This document shows positions 18,143-26,332 of a DNA stretch of 64,000 bases, piece by piece (the first letter of the stretch is position 1; each line of letters starts with the position of its first letter). Under the pieces are notes generated by a model that saw only the letters and a program-made list of their open reading frames with translations, was not told the DNA's origin and made no database searches. A program made the translations under genes and the position numbers. The DNA is from Bacteroidota bacterium (GTDB lineage: Bacteria; Bacteroidota; Ignavibacteria; Ignavibacteriales; Melioribacteraceae). The stretch is taken from positions 456,690-520,689 of the forward strand of contig JAHJUE010000022.1 in the NCBI GenBank assembly GCA_018829205.1. The letters are read 5' to 3'.

Positions 18143-19063
18143 ATGGAAAATGACAAAAAAAAGTTTTTTGATGAAATAAGTGCTTTATCTACCGAACAGC
18201 GGAACCCGAATTCTATGAATATTGATTCGTTATCCACAGCCGGAATTTTAAAAATAATTAATGAAGAAGATAAAACAATTCCATACGCGGTGGAAAAAGA
18301 ATTAGAATATATTGAAGAAGCCGTTGAAACAATTGTTGCCGCAATTAAGAACGGGGGCAGACTTTTATATTTCGGCGCCGGCACAAGCGGAAGACTTGGA
18401 GTGGTGGATGCTTCGGAGTGCCCGCCTACATTTGGAACTCCTTTCGGATTAATTGAAGGTTTTATTGCCGGGGGAAAAGAAGCAATGTTCCGCGCGCAGG
18501 AAGGCGCAGAAGATAAAGAAGAAAACGGAGCAAACGATGTTATAAAAGCCGGCGTAAATAACAAGGATGTTGTATGCGGAATTGCCGCGAGCAGAAGAAC
18601 TCCTTATGTTGTTGGAGCAATCGGTAAAGCAAAAGAACTGGGTGCCAAGACTTTATATATTACATGCACACCCAGGGAATCATTTAACATTTCTAATGTA
18701 GATACCGCGATTTGCGTTAATGTCGGACCCGAAGTTATTATGGGATCGACAAGAATGAAAAGCGGAACAGCTCAGAAACTTGTACTGAATATGCTTACAA
18801 CCGCTTCAATGATTAGATTGGGAAAAGTATATGAAAATATGATGATTGACCTGCAGATGACCAATAAAAAACTCGTTGAACGTTCTAAAAAAATTGTAAT
18901 AACAATTACAGGCGTTTCTTACGAGGAAGCCGAAGAATATTTAATGAAAGCGGACGGGCATGTAAAAACGGCTCTTGTAATGATAATCGCAAAAGTTGAC
19001 GCCGAAGAAGCGCGCAGAAGATTGGAAAAAGCGGAAGGCTTTGTAAGAAAAGCTTTGTATTAA
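18143..19063 (+). CDS. murQ: N-acetylmuramic acid 6-phosphate etherase
   Basis: 306 residues, full length for MurQ. Family motifs are intact: GAGTSGRLG (about 78-86) in the SIS sugar-phosphate fold, ASECPPTFG with catalytic E92, GAEDKEENG with E123, and GSTRMKSGTAQK near residues 200-212. The enzyme cleaves the lactyl ether of MurNAc-6-P to give GlcNAc-6-P and D-lactate in the cytoplasm. It is the most diagnostic gene of the island and ties the kinase, AmpG-like permease, NagZ and NagB-LmbE into one murein-recycling pathway. It follows the GNAT gene by 40 bp and is followed by a hairpin terminator at 19147, so it ends its transcription unit. Confidence 0.95.
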   Translation: MENDKKKFFDEISALSTEQRNPNSMNIDSLSTAGILKIINEEDKTIPYAVEKELEYIEEAVETIVAAIKNGGRLLYFGAGTSGRLGVVDASECPPTFGTPFGLIEGFIAGGKEAMFRAQEGAEDKEENGANDVIKAGVNNKDVVCGIAASRRTPYVVGAIGKAKELGAKTLYITCTPRESFNISNVDTAICVNVGPEVIMGSTRMKSGTAQKLVLNMLTTASMIRLGKVYENMMIDLQMTNKKLVERSKKIVITITGVSYEEAEEYLMKADGHVKTALVMIIAKVDAEEARRRLEKAEGFVRKALY

Positions 19064-19146
19064 TTGTTCAGCTTTATATTTATATACTTAAAAAAGAGTC
19101 TAACACGGAAAGTATAAATTTATAGAATTGATGTACCAGCAACCGT

Positions 19147-19175
19147 CATCTTAGGTTAAGATGTTTCTTATTTTT
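19147..19175 (+). terminator. Rho-independent terminator after murQ
   Basis: catctta (19147-19153) and taagatg (19157-19163) form a perfect 7-bp stem with a 3-base loop, followed by a T-rich run (tttcttattttt). It sits 84 bp after the murQ stop and separates it from the NagZ gene. Confidence 0.7.
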
Positions 19176-19234
19176 CATAGTTGATTAAAGTATTATTCTT
19201 ACCATTAATTAGTTTAGCTTATTTTCATGAAGTT

Positions 19235-19262
19235 ACGGATTACCTAATACGGATTACCTAAT
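19235..19262 (+). repeat. 14-bp perfect tandem duplication across the NagZ start codon
   Basis: acggattacctaat occurs at 19235-19248 and again at 19249-19262. The last two bases of the second copy are the first two of the ATG at 19261. It replaces the usual ribosome-binding-site position, and no purine-rich Shine-Dalgarno is seen between the copies and the ATG. Confidence 0.85.
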
Positions 19263-20634
19263 GGCTTACATTTATCCAAAGATCAAATTTTCTTTCCTTA
19301 TAATTTATTACTTAATTAGCTTAACAATTTATTCGCAGGACCAGATTGACGGTAAGATAGCGCAGATGCTGATGGTCGGGTTTGTGCCTAACACGGTTTT
19401 TGAAGATACGTTATATTATGATATTCAATATAGAAATCTGGGCGGGGTTATAAACTTTGCGTATAATATTACAAGTCCTTCGCAGATAAAGAACCAGTCG
19501 AACCATATGCAGAATATAGCGCCGGTTCCTCTTCTAATCGCAACAGATCAGGAAGGAGGAATAGTAGCAAGGCTTGACGAACAGAACGGTTTCGCAAAAA
19601 CTTATACCGCGTTTGATCTAGGAACAAAATATAATAATGAAGCAACTACAAGAACTCAATCCGCACTTATGGCCGGATGGATGATTGAGAGCGGTTTAAA
19701 TACAAATTTCGGACCGGTGGCAGATGTTAATGTTAATCCTACAAGTCCCGCTATAGGAAAATACGGAAGAAGTTTTTCTTCGGATCCTAATACCGTTTAT
19801 CTTCATTCAAAATGGTTTGCGGATGAATTTAAAAATAAAAATATTAATACCGCGTTAAAACATTTTCCAGGTCACGGAAGCGCGAAATCCGATTCGCACA
19901 ACGGTTTTACCGATATTACAAATACATGGACGGATGCGGAATTAATTCCTTATAAAAACTTAATTGAAAACGGTTATAATAATTTTATAATGACGGGGCA
20001 CCTGTTTAACGCAAATCTTGATCCAGATTATCCCGCTTCTCTTTCAAGAAGAATTATTACTCATTTGCTGAGGGACAGTTTAAATTTTAAAGGACTTGTA
20101 ATAAGCGATGAAATGTTTATGAACGCAATCAGCGATAATTACGGATTTGATGAATCAATAGAACTGGCAATTAATGCCGGTACCGACATACTGCTCTTCA
20201 AAAAAAATGAATACAATAATATTTCACTGGTCAAATATGTAGTTGAACTTGTTAAGCGGAAAATAACGGAAGGCAAAATTCCACAAAGCAGAATTGATGA
20301 ATCGTATGAAAGAATTCAGAATCTGAAAAACAGTATAACAAGTATTAAAAATACTCAGTCGGACATTATCCCGGAATTTTTAACATTATCTTCTTATCCT
20401 AATCCTTTTAATAATTCAGCAAATATTATTTTTACGTTAAAGCAGGGTTCCGGAGTTAAATTAAAAATTTACGATATTACTGGACAGGCAGTTTATAAAA
20501 AATATTATGAATCTTTAACCGCGGGAGAACATAGAATAACATTTAACGCGGCAGGACTTTCATCCGGCACATATATCGCGGTAATTGAAACACCGGGTCA
20601 TTTTAAATCGGTTAAATTAACCTTAATAAAATAG
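19261..20634 (+). CDS. Secreted GH3 beta-N-acetylhexosaminidase (NagZ-like) with T9SS tail
   Basis: 457 residues. A signal peptide (about residues 1-25, ending near IYSQ) precedes a GH3 domain at about 28-365. Motifs: DQEGGIVARL near residue 98, KHFPGHG (200-206) followed by D211 and H213, the Asp/His acid-base dyad peculiar to NagZ, and the nucleophile D283 in VISDEM. NagZ removes GlcNAc from GlcNAc-MurNAc. Residues about 375-457 are a T9SS sorting domain (SSYPNPFNNS start, terminal LTLIK), so the enzyme should be exported through the outer membrane. Classical Gram-negative NagZ is cytoplasmic, so this indicates digestion before import. The serine hydrolase gene follows after 20 bp. Confidence 0.88.
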   Translation: MAYIYPKIKFSFLIIYYLISLTIYSQDQIDGKIAQMLMVGFVPNTVFEDTLYYDIQYRNLGGVINFAYNITSPSQIKNQSNHMQNIAPVPLLIATDQEGGIVARLDEQNGFAKTYTAFDLGTKYNNEATTRTQSALMAGWMIESGLNTNFGPVADVNVNPTSPAIGKYGRSFSSDPNTVYLHSKWFADEFKNKNINTALKHFPGHGSAKSDSHNGFTDITNTWTDAELIPYKNLIENGYNNFIMTGHLFNANLDPDYPASLSRRIITHLLRDSLNFKGLVISDEMFMNAISDNYGFDESIELAINAGTDILLFKKNEYNNISLVKYVVELVKRKITEGKIPQSRIDESYERIQNLKNSITSIKNTQSDIIPEFLTLSSYPNPFNNSANIIFTLKQGSGVKLKIYDITGQAVYKKYYESLTAGEHRITFNAAGLSSGTYIAVIETPGHFKSVKLTLIK

Positions 20635-20654
20635 ATTTTAGAAAAAGGAATTTT

Positions 20655-21890
20655 ATGAAAAAGTATTTTTTACTCTTAATAATATCATTAATAATTCCGG
20701 CATTACAATTAAAAGCTCAGGATAATTTTATTAAAGATTTGCTGGAAAAAAATTCAGATTTATTCGGAGAAGTTCTAAGCAAATTGGACAGTTTCGAAGT
20801 TCAGATTATCTATACGCAAATTGACAGGGACCGGGATAATTTCCCCACATTTACAACCTACAGTTTAAATAATACCCCGGAATTTTATTTTTATCCCGCC
20901 AGTACGGCTAAGTTTCCGGTAGCTTTAACCGCGCTTGAAAAAATTAATAGACTTAATATACCGGGTTTAGATAAATACACTTCATTTAAAATTGACAGCG
21001 TCCGCGCGCCGCAGTCGACTGTTTTAATTGACAAGTCGTCGCCAAACGGACTCCCTTCAATAGCCCAGTATATTAAAAAGATTTTTCTTGTAAGCGATAA
21101 CGACGCATACAACAGGCTGTATGAGTTCGTTGGGCAAAAAGAAATAAACAAAACGCTTCATGAAAAAGGTTTTAAAGATCTTAAAATTGTTCACAGATTC
21201 GCAGCGGGTTTTTCGGCTGAAGAAAACCGTTATACAAATCCAATTACATTCTATGAAGGCGATAGAATTATTTACGAACAGCCTGCTCAATTTAATGAAG
21301 AGAATTACAGCTTCGAATTAAAAAATTTAATTAAGGGCAAAGGCTATTTGGACGCCGCGGATAGTCTCATAAACGAACCATTTGATTTTACGAATAAAAA
21401 TTACATCTCCTTGGAATCGTTAAATGAAATATTAAAGACAGTAATATTCCCTGAATCGCAGCCCGAATCAAAACGATTTAATTTAACCGGCGATGATTAC
21501 AAATTTTTGTATAAATATATGTCCATGTTGCCACATGAAAGCAATAATCCTTCGTATGATTCAACATATATTGACAGCTTCGTAAAATTTTTCATGTTTA
21601 ACGAAAATGATTGTTCAAAAAAAAATATCCGGATTTTTAATAAGGTAGGATTGGCGTACGGTTTCTTAACTGATATTGCTTATATTGTTGATTTTGAGAA
21701 CGGTGTCGAATTTATGCTTTCCGCCGTAATACATGTAAATAAAAACGGGATTTATAACGACAACATTTATGAATACAATACAATCGGACTCCCCTTCTTT
21801 TCAAATTTAGGCAAGGTTATTTATAATTATGAATTAACAAGAGAAAGAGAAATAAAACCGGATTTAAATAAATTTGTTATAAAATATTAG
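20655..21890 (+). CDS. Class A beta-lactamase-like serine hydrolase, exported
   Basis: 411 residues with a signal peptide (ends near LKAQ). Penicillin-recognising motifs: S83-T-A-K86 (active serine and lysine) and S147-D148-N149. The third motif is KVG (NKVGLAYGF near residue 328) where KTG or KSG is usual. This makes it a distant member of the beta-lactamase/DD-peptidase fold. It may be a peptidase or amidase on murein peptides more likely than an efficient beta-lactamase. A good AAAGGA ribosome-binding site precedes the ATG. It is downstream of, and probably cotranscribed with, the T9SS-tagged NagZ. Confidence 0.75.
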   Translation: MKKYFLLLIISLIIPALQLKAQDNFIKDLLEKNSDLFGEVLSKLDSFEVQIIYTQIDRDRDNFPTFTTYSLNNTPEFYFYPASTAKFPVALTALEKINRLNIPGLDKYTSFKIDSVRAPQSTVLIDKSSPNGLPSIAQYIKKIFLVSDNDAYNRLYEFVGQKEINKTLHEKGFKDLKIVHRFAAGFSAEENRYTNPITFYEGDRIIYEQPAQFNEENYSFELKNLIKGKGYLDAADSLINEPFDFTNKNYISLESLNEILKTVIFPESQPESKRFNLTGDDYKFLYKYMSMLPHESNNPSYDSTYIDSFVKFFMFNENDCSKKNIRIFNKVGLAYGFLTDIAYIVDFENGVEFMLSAVIHVNKNGIYNDNIYEYNTIGLPFFSNLGKVIYNYELTREREIKPDLNKFVIKY

Positions 21891-21919
21891 ATAGGAATTT
21901 AACGGAATCGCTGTAGTAA

Positions 21920-21941
21920 TTACTGCCGCAGTAAATTTTTT
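21920..21941 (+). terminator. Short hairpin plus T-run between convergent genes
   Basis: ttactg (21920-21925) pairs with cagtaa (21929-21934) across a 3-base loop, followed by a run of six T. It lies 30 bp after the serine hydrolase stop and just before the end of the convergent kinase gene. Confidence 0.6.
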
Positions 21942-21948
21942 GTTAACA

Positions 21949-24021
21949 TTAATTATTTACAGCTTTTGCGTTCATCAATGTAAAATAAAATGTTGAGCCT
22001 TTCCCTACTTCGCTTTCAACCCAGATTTTACCGTTTTGAATTTCAATATATTCTTTACATAAAACCAAACCAAGACCAGTACTTTTTTCTCCTCCGCTCC
22101 CCTTTCTTGAAATATTTTGGCCGACTTTAAATAACAAAGGAATTGTCTCCGGCGGGATGCCTATACCCGAATCTTTAATACTTATTTCTGAATACTCTCC
22201 TTTGTCGATACAATTTAACTCAATGGTTCCGTTATTTTTATTAAACTTAACGGCGTTTGAAATTAGGTTTCTTATTATAGTGTTTAACATGTTTGCATCC
22301 GAATAAAGGTTAATTTCCCCGGGAATATTATTTATAAATTTTATTCCTTTATTCTTAGCGTATGTTTCATGGTATTTTACGGAGTTAACCGCCAGCTCAT
22401 AAATATTAACCGGACCCGGTTCATATGTTATTCTATTTCTTTGAAGGTTTGCCCATTCAAGCAGGTTTTCCAGAAGTTTGTATATCCCGTCAACGGAGCT
22501 TTTAAGTAAAGCGACATTTTCACCAACCTGCTTATTTCCCAATTCTTTAATATCCTCATAAACAATTTGAATTAATCCCATTAGTCCTAAAAAAGGGCTT
22601 TTCAGATCGTGCGCAATTATTGAGAAGAATTTATCCTTTGTCGCTACCGCTTCTTTAAGTTTTTCATTTATATCTTTAAGTTCTTCGGCCTGTTTTGTAA
22701 TCTGATAATTACGGTCTTTAAGCGCCGCGTTTAAATTTCTTTTAGATTTATAGGCAAATACTATAAATACAACAAACACAAGGAGTAATGAAATAATTAT
22801 AAGTAATGAGTTTCTTAAATATTTCTGAATCGTATTTTCTTTTTGGAGAAGAAGAATCTCTTTATTTCTTCTTTCAGCTTGAAACTCTTCTTCTATTTTG
22901 GCAATAGCGGTATTTTTCTGTTCATTTAAAAGCGAATCGCTTAAATCTTTAGCCATTTTAAAGCTTTCAAGCGCACTCTTATAATCTTTCATTGCGGAAT
23001 ATGTATCGGCCATCAAGTTTAATGATGATACCATACTCCGTTTATAGTCGAGATCCTTTCTGATCTCATAAGCTTGTTTAGTATAAAAAAGGCTATTCGA
23101 ATAATTACCCATCAGGTAAAATGTTTTTCCTAGTCCCGAAAGCGATGCAGCTTCACCGCCCCTATGTTTAATTAATCTTTGTATTTCCAATGCTTTATTA
23201 TAACTGTCAATTACTTTATTATATTCTTTAGTATTTCTGTGTATTATAGCAAGATTTCCGAACGCGCCGGCCTGACCTAATAAATCATTATGTTTCTTTC
23301 TCAGCATTAAACAATTTTGTACGTGGAAAAGAGCTTTTTCGAATTCTTTGGTTGTTATATATATAATTCCAAGGTGTTCGTGCGATAACGCGGTGGTAAG
23401 ATCATCATTAACAGAATTAGAAAAGCTCAGCGCTTCAAGAGAATATTCTTCGGCTTTTTGAATATCATTTAAGATATAATATAAAATTCCCCTTGCATTA
23501 TACGCGGCGGCAAGCGCAATTTTATCATCTTCGTTTTCAAGTATAGTAATTGAACGGAGTGTGCAGTCAAGCGCCTTATCATACTCCCCGAGATGGTTAT
23601 ATAAAAGTCCCATCCTTGTAAGACATTTTCCTATTCCGACCGGGTAGTTAATTTTTACATAAATATCATGAGCCTGCATTGCGTATTCCAATGCCAGCTG
23701 ATATTTGCTCTGCGAATGATAAGAGAGTCCGAGCGAATATAAAATATCCGCTCTGTCTTTTTCGGAATTGTTTTTTAAGTTATAGTTTAACGCTTCATTT
23801 GAAAGTTCAATTGCTTTTTCCGCGTCAACCCGGCTATAATAGTTTATTAGTTCCAGGTAGATATCAATTTTTTCATCAGGTTTGGCGCTGTTTAAAATTT
23901 TATATAATGAATCCGGTTTATCCTGTAATCCGGCTGCAGTAATCTTTATAGTCAATAGAAATACAATTATTACTATTAAAAATTCAGCGGGGAATTTTAT
24001 TTGTTTTATCTGCATTTTCAT
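21949..24021 (-). CDS. TPR-containing membrane histidine kinase
   Basis: 690 residues. A signal/anchor helix (about 8-30) is followed by roughly eight TPR units (about 40-370, with repeated YSLGLSYHSQ- and LEYA-like helices), a short coiled coil and a single membrane helix near residues 405-425. The kinase core follows: HisKA with the phospho-acceptor H471 (IIAHDLKSP), then HATPase_c with DSGIGI and GLGLVLCKEY near residues 625-665. The TPR part would be periplasmic and the kinase cytoplasmic. No response-regulator gene is adjacent. The position at the edge of the murein island suggests it may sense a cell-wall or carbon signal. That is only inference, since TPR kinases of this form are common orphans in Bacteroidota. 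Confidence 0.85.
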   Translation of the reverse strand: MKMQIKQIKFPAEFLIVIIVFLLTIKITAAGLQDKPDSLYKILNSAKPDEKIDIYLELINYYSRVDAEKAIELSNEALNYNLKNNSEKDRADILYSLGLSYHSQSKYQLALEYAMQAHDIYVKINYPVGIGKCLTRMGLLYNHLGEYDKALDCTLRSITILENEDDKIALAAAYNARGILYYILNDIQKAEEYSLEALSFSNSVNDDLTTALSHEHLGIIYITTKEFEKALFHVQNCLMLRKKHNDLLGQAGAFGNLAIIHRNTKEYNKVIDSYNKALEIQRLIKHRGGEAASLSGLGKTFYLMGNYSNSLFYTKQAYEIRKDLDYKRSMVSSLNLMADTYSAMKDYKSALESFKMAKDLSDSLLNEQKNTAIAKIEEEFQAERRNKEILLLQKENTIQKYLRNSLLIIISLLLVFVVFIVFAYKSKRNLNAALKDRNYQITKQAEELKDINEKLKEAVATKDKFFSIIAHDLKSPFLGLMGLIQIVYEDIKELGNKQVGENVALLKSSVDGIYKLLENLLEWANLQRNRITYEPGPVNIYELAVNSVKYHETYAKNKGIKFINNIPGEINLYSDANMLNTIIRNLISNAVKFNKNNGTIELNCIDKGEYSEISIKDSGIGIPPETIPLLFKVGQNISRKGSGGEKSTGLGLVLCKEYIEIQNGKIWVESEVGKGSTFYFTLMNAKAVNN

Positions 24022-24472
24022 AAATAAACAAGACTTTTGACACTATTAATTTTATACACGTTATTTGGAATATTATTAACTAATATTCGTAATTATTTAA
24101 GAAAAGTTAAACAATTCGGGACTAAAACTGCAGTAATATTTGCAATAGTTTGGATTAAGTAAAACTTATATAATCAGAAACGATTTTTTGTTTTTTACAT
24201 GAACGTTATCAATTTATTTAACCTGAACAAAATAATTATAGCTGAAGTGAGAATAGTTTTGATGCACGTTCGTTTAGCTTCCGCGGATTTTAATCAAGTA
24301 GGTTGAATTTAACTTTTTTCATACACTAAATTATAGAACAACTTATCATGCAATTTCATTTCTGATTGTCAAACCGCATAATCTAATAATTCGATAAACA
24401 GGTTTGGCCGTTTCTGAATTACGCCTAAGTTCTTTACCGGAAATCTTTACTTGAAAAAAATGTTAAGTATAA
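24022..24472. other. 451-bp gene-free stretch, no structure recognised
   Basis: AT-rich DNA between the kinase start and a small membrane-protein gene. I saw no convincing hairpin, promoter box, repeat or coding frame on either strand. The composition varies along it, so a decayed gene is possible but cannot be shown by reading. Confidence 0.5.
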
Positions 24473-24886
24473 TTATTTCTGTAATATAGGATTATACTTT
24501 TCATCATAATAAATTTTATAACATTTTTTCCAATCCAAAAATCCAAACCACCCGAAAAGAAATAATAATGGAATTAGGATTATTATAATTGAATAATAAA
24601 ATTCCGAATTATCTAGAATTATAAAAATAATTATCGATGAAATAGGCACACCTAAAAAAAGACTGAATTTTATAATATGCATATATTTACCTGGTATGCC
24701 GCTTTTCCATTTTTTAATTCTTTTAATTCTGCTCGATTCAATAAATTCAAAGATCAGAATTATACCTATTATTAGCGCGACAACACCAATCCATGCATAA
24801 TTCATTACATGATACCTTGGTTCTTTAAATATTATTATTATTAAAATCACTAGGATAAATGGAAGATAACTTTTAAACCTTTTCAT
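24473..24886 (-). CDS. Small four-helix membrane protein, unknown
   Basis: 137 residues with four hydrophobic segments (about 8-21, 28-48, 70-90, 95-118). The loop after helix 2 is lysine/arginine-rich (SSRIKRIKKWKSG), which suggests a cytoplasmic face. I do not recognise the family. A strong GGGAG ribosome-binding site lies just before the ATG, and the start is 10 bp after the stop of the truncated DUF2975 gene, so the two are read together. Base composition is more AT-rich than the neighbours. The product is real by start signal and length, but no function can be given. Confidence 0.55.
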   Translation of the reverse strand: MKRFKSYLPFILVILIIIIFKEPRYHVMNYAWIGVVALIIGIILIFEFIESSRIKRIKKWKSGIPGKYMHIIKFSLFLGVPISSIIIFIILDNSEFYYSIIIILIPLLFLFGWFGFLDWKKCYKIYYDEKYNPILQK

Positions 24887-24896
24887 TTAATTCTCC

Positions 24897-25190
24897 CTAA
24901 TAATTTGTAATTACTATAGTCCGCAGAGCTTTTCCGGACGCTTGCAAGAATATCTTATTTTGTCTTGAATATCCCAATACTTTTAATGCTTGATAGAGCG
25001 CCACAAAAAACGGAATGGACGCTATATACGCATACGCAAGAAATTGATCATTAAAGTAAATCTCAAAGAGTGTGGAATGTACATTCCTCCCCTCGATGTG
25101 AGGTTCCAAAAGCATAAAGGCAAGAGCACCTAAGCCGATTAGCACGATAACTACTTGAAGAAATATTGAACTTCCTTTCAAAAGCGGCAT
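24897..25190 (-). CDS. DUF2975-like membrane protein, C-terminally truncated
   Basis: 97 residues. The N-terminal two helices and the segment ASIPFFVALYQALKVL followed by SGKALRTI match the first half of DUF2975 proteins, which are normally about 150-180 residues with four helices. Here the frame ends with VITNY right after the conserved ALRTI, so helices 3 and 4 are missing. The next gene is an unrelated-looking membrane protein 10 bp downstream. The usual small HTH partner gene of DUF2975 proteins is not seen. The gene is probably a remnant produced by a deletion or rearrangement that joined it to its neighbour, although a short functional form cannot be excluded. Confidence 0.6.
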   Translation of the reverse strand: MPLLKGSSIFLQVVIVLIGLGALAFMLLEPHIEGRNVHSTLFEIYFNDQFLAYAYIASIPFFVALYQALKVLGYSRQNKIFLQASGKALRTIVITNY

Positions 25191-25562
25191 TAAGATTCCT
25201 TTCCTTCCTCTTAGCCAGATTTCGTTTTTGCGATATCTCCTTCTTGCAAATATAAGGACGTCAACAACTAAAATAATATTTTTTTAAAAAATATGTTTAG
25301 AACTACAGCCTTATTTATACGCCGCGGCGGATTCGAACAAGTCGGGCGGAGCTTAAGGACGTGATACTAACAAATAAATTATATTATATTAATCTAAGTC
25401 ATATCACACATACTAATTTCTGTAACATAACCTATTTTATGGTGCAACTTTCATAAAAAACAAAACTTAAGAATTTTCCTGCCGAAACCTTTGACTCGTT
25501 AAGGCTGCACTTAATCCTCTTAAATATCCCCGGCATATTATGCCGCTCGTTGTGCAAAGTTT
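25191..25562. other. 372-bp intergenic stretch with one promoter-like box
   Basis: It holds a TAnnTTTG box for the DUF2975 unit (listed separately), a short GC-rich patch at 25320-25350 unlike its surroundings, and a 6-bp hairpin (cggcat/atgccg, 25531-25545) just after the lipoprotein stop that could be a weak terminator. No coding frame is convincing. Confidence 0.5.
25247..25254 (-). promoter_or_regulatory. TAnnTTTG promoter box upstream of the DUF2975 unit
   Basis: On the minus strand the sequence reads TATATTTG, 57 bp upstream of the start at 25190. A -33 partner is not clear. Confidence 0.3.
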
Positions 25563-26021
25563 TTATTTTATAAATATAGTTGTATCTGCAATTGTATAAA
25601 ATACATCTGAAGCATACGCGTTATAATTAAATTTTATTTTTATTTCTTTCCCTTCATTTACGGTAAATTTAAATTCTTCTTTATGCGGACAAATACATCT
25701 TGAGCCGTCATGATTTGTATCTTCTAAAAAGATATCAATCTTATTAGCTTCTATTACCAAACTATCCTTCATTTCTGCAGAACAATGTGTAGTAAATTTT
25801 ATATAGACTTCTAATATCCCATTGTCATAATATGTTTCAATATCTGCATCATCCGTTATTCTATCCAAATCACCAATTTTGGAAGTTGATACACATCCAT
25901 TAGTTTTATAAGAGATAAACTCAATTGAATTTGAATCAGTAGTATTCACTCCACTTTTACAAGAATTGATTATTAAAATAGATATAAGAATGGCTGCAAA
26001 GTAAATTGGTATATTTTTCAT
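25563..26021 (-). CDS. Small lipoprotein, unknown
   Basis: 152 residues with a lipoprotein signal peptide: hydrophobic run then IINSCKSG, lipidated Cys near residue 21. The mature part is acidic and beta-rich, with Cys at CVSTS, HCSAE and the CIC pair in SRCICPHK. No family is recognised. A strong GGGGGTG ribosome-binding site precedes the ATG, and a TAnnTTTG box lies 36 bp upstream, so it probably forms its own transcription unit. The lipid anchor implies inner- or outer-membrane location. Function unknown. Confidence 0.6.
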   Translation of the reverse strand: MKNIPIYFAAILISILIINSCKSGVNTTDSNSIEFISYKTNGCVSTSKIGDLDRITDDADIETYYDNGILEVYIKFTTHCSAEMKDSLVIEANKIDIFLEDTNHDGSRCICPHKEEFKFTVNEGKEIKIKFNYNAYASDVFYTIADTTIFIK

Positions 26022-26056
26022 TTTTCACCCCCAATATAAATTATAGTAATAATCAC

Positions 26057-26064
26057 CAAACTTA
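26057..26064 (-). promoter_or_regulatory. TAnnTTTG promoter box upstream of the small lipoprotein
   Basis: The minus strand reads TAAGTTTG, 36 bp upstream of the ATG at 26021. The -33 region is weak. Confidence 0.3.
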
Positions 26065-26298
26065 TTAATTATCTAGAATCAGAATTTATATTAAATCTAC
26101 CGTGAGTTATATTGCGGGAATAAAAAGAAATGCTGTAAGAGGAATTATTCATCTGCTCTATCCAATTTGCGGTTTTAATGTACCGTAACAATTAAAACAA
26201 TTCAAGTCATTTATTATAACCCAATAAAATTATTTTATAAATGTCTATCTCGTTTTGATACTATATCTGAATTGATGCCGTGAATTACAATTAAGGTT

Positions 26299-26330
26299 AC
26301 ATCTTCAGCCAATTTTTATTTTGAAGATGT
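26299..26330 (-). terminator. Hairpin after the carbonic anhydrase gene
   Basis: acatcttca (26299-26307) and tgaagatgt (26322-26330) form a perfect 9-bp stem with a 14-base AT-rich loop, 2 bp beyond the stop. There is no strong T-run on the minus strand, so termination is only probable. Confidence 0.45.
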
Positions 26331-26332
26331 TA

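Larger units (their letters stand above)
26022..26332. other. 311-bp intergenic region between the lipoprotein and carbonic anhydrase genes
   Basis: It contains the lipoprotein promoter box at 26057 and a hairpin just after the carbonic anhydrase stop (both listed). Nothing else is recognisable in the AT-rich middle. Confidence 0.5.

Noticed and set aside
18133..18564. Open frame of 143 codons opposite murQ
   Set aside because: murQ motifs are intact on the other strand. The reverse frame gives a Ser/Pro-rich protein typical of antisense translation.
20655..21890. Resistance beta-lactamase
   Set aside because: The third active-site motif is KVG instead of KTG or KSG and the gene sits in a murein cluster, so a wall-peptide role is more likely.
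25313..25350. GC-rich patch with a ttcgaa core as a tRNA fragment
   Set aside because: No cloverleaf can be drawn around it and the flanking bases do not pair.
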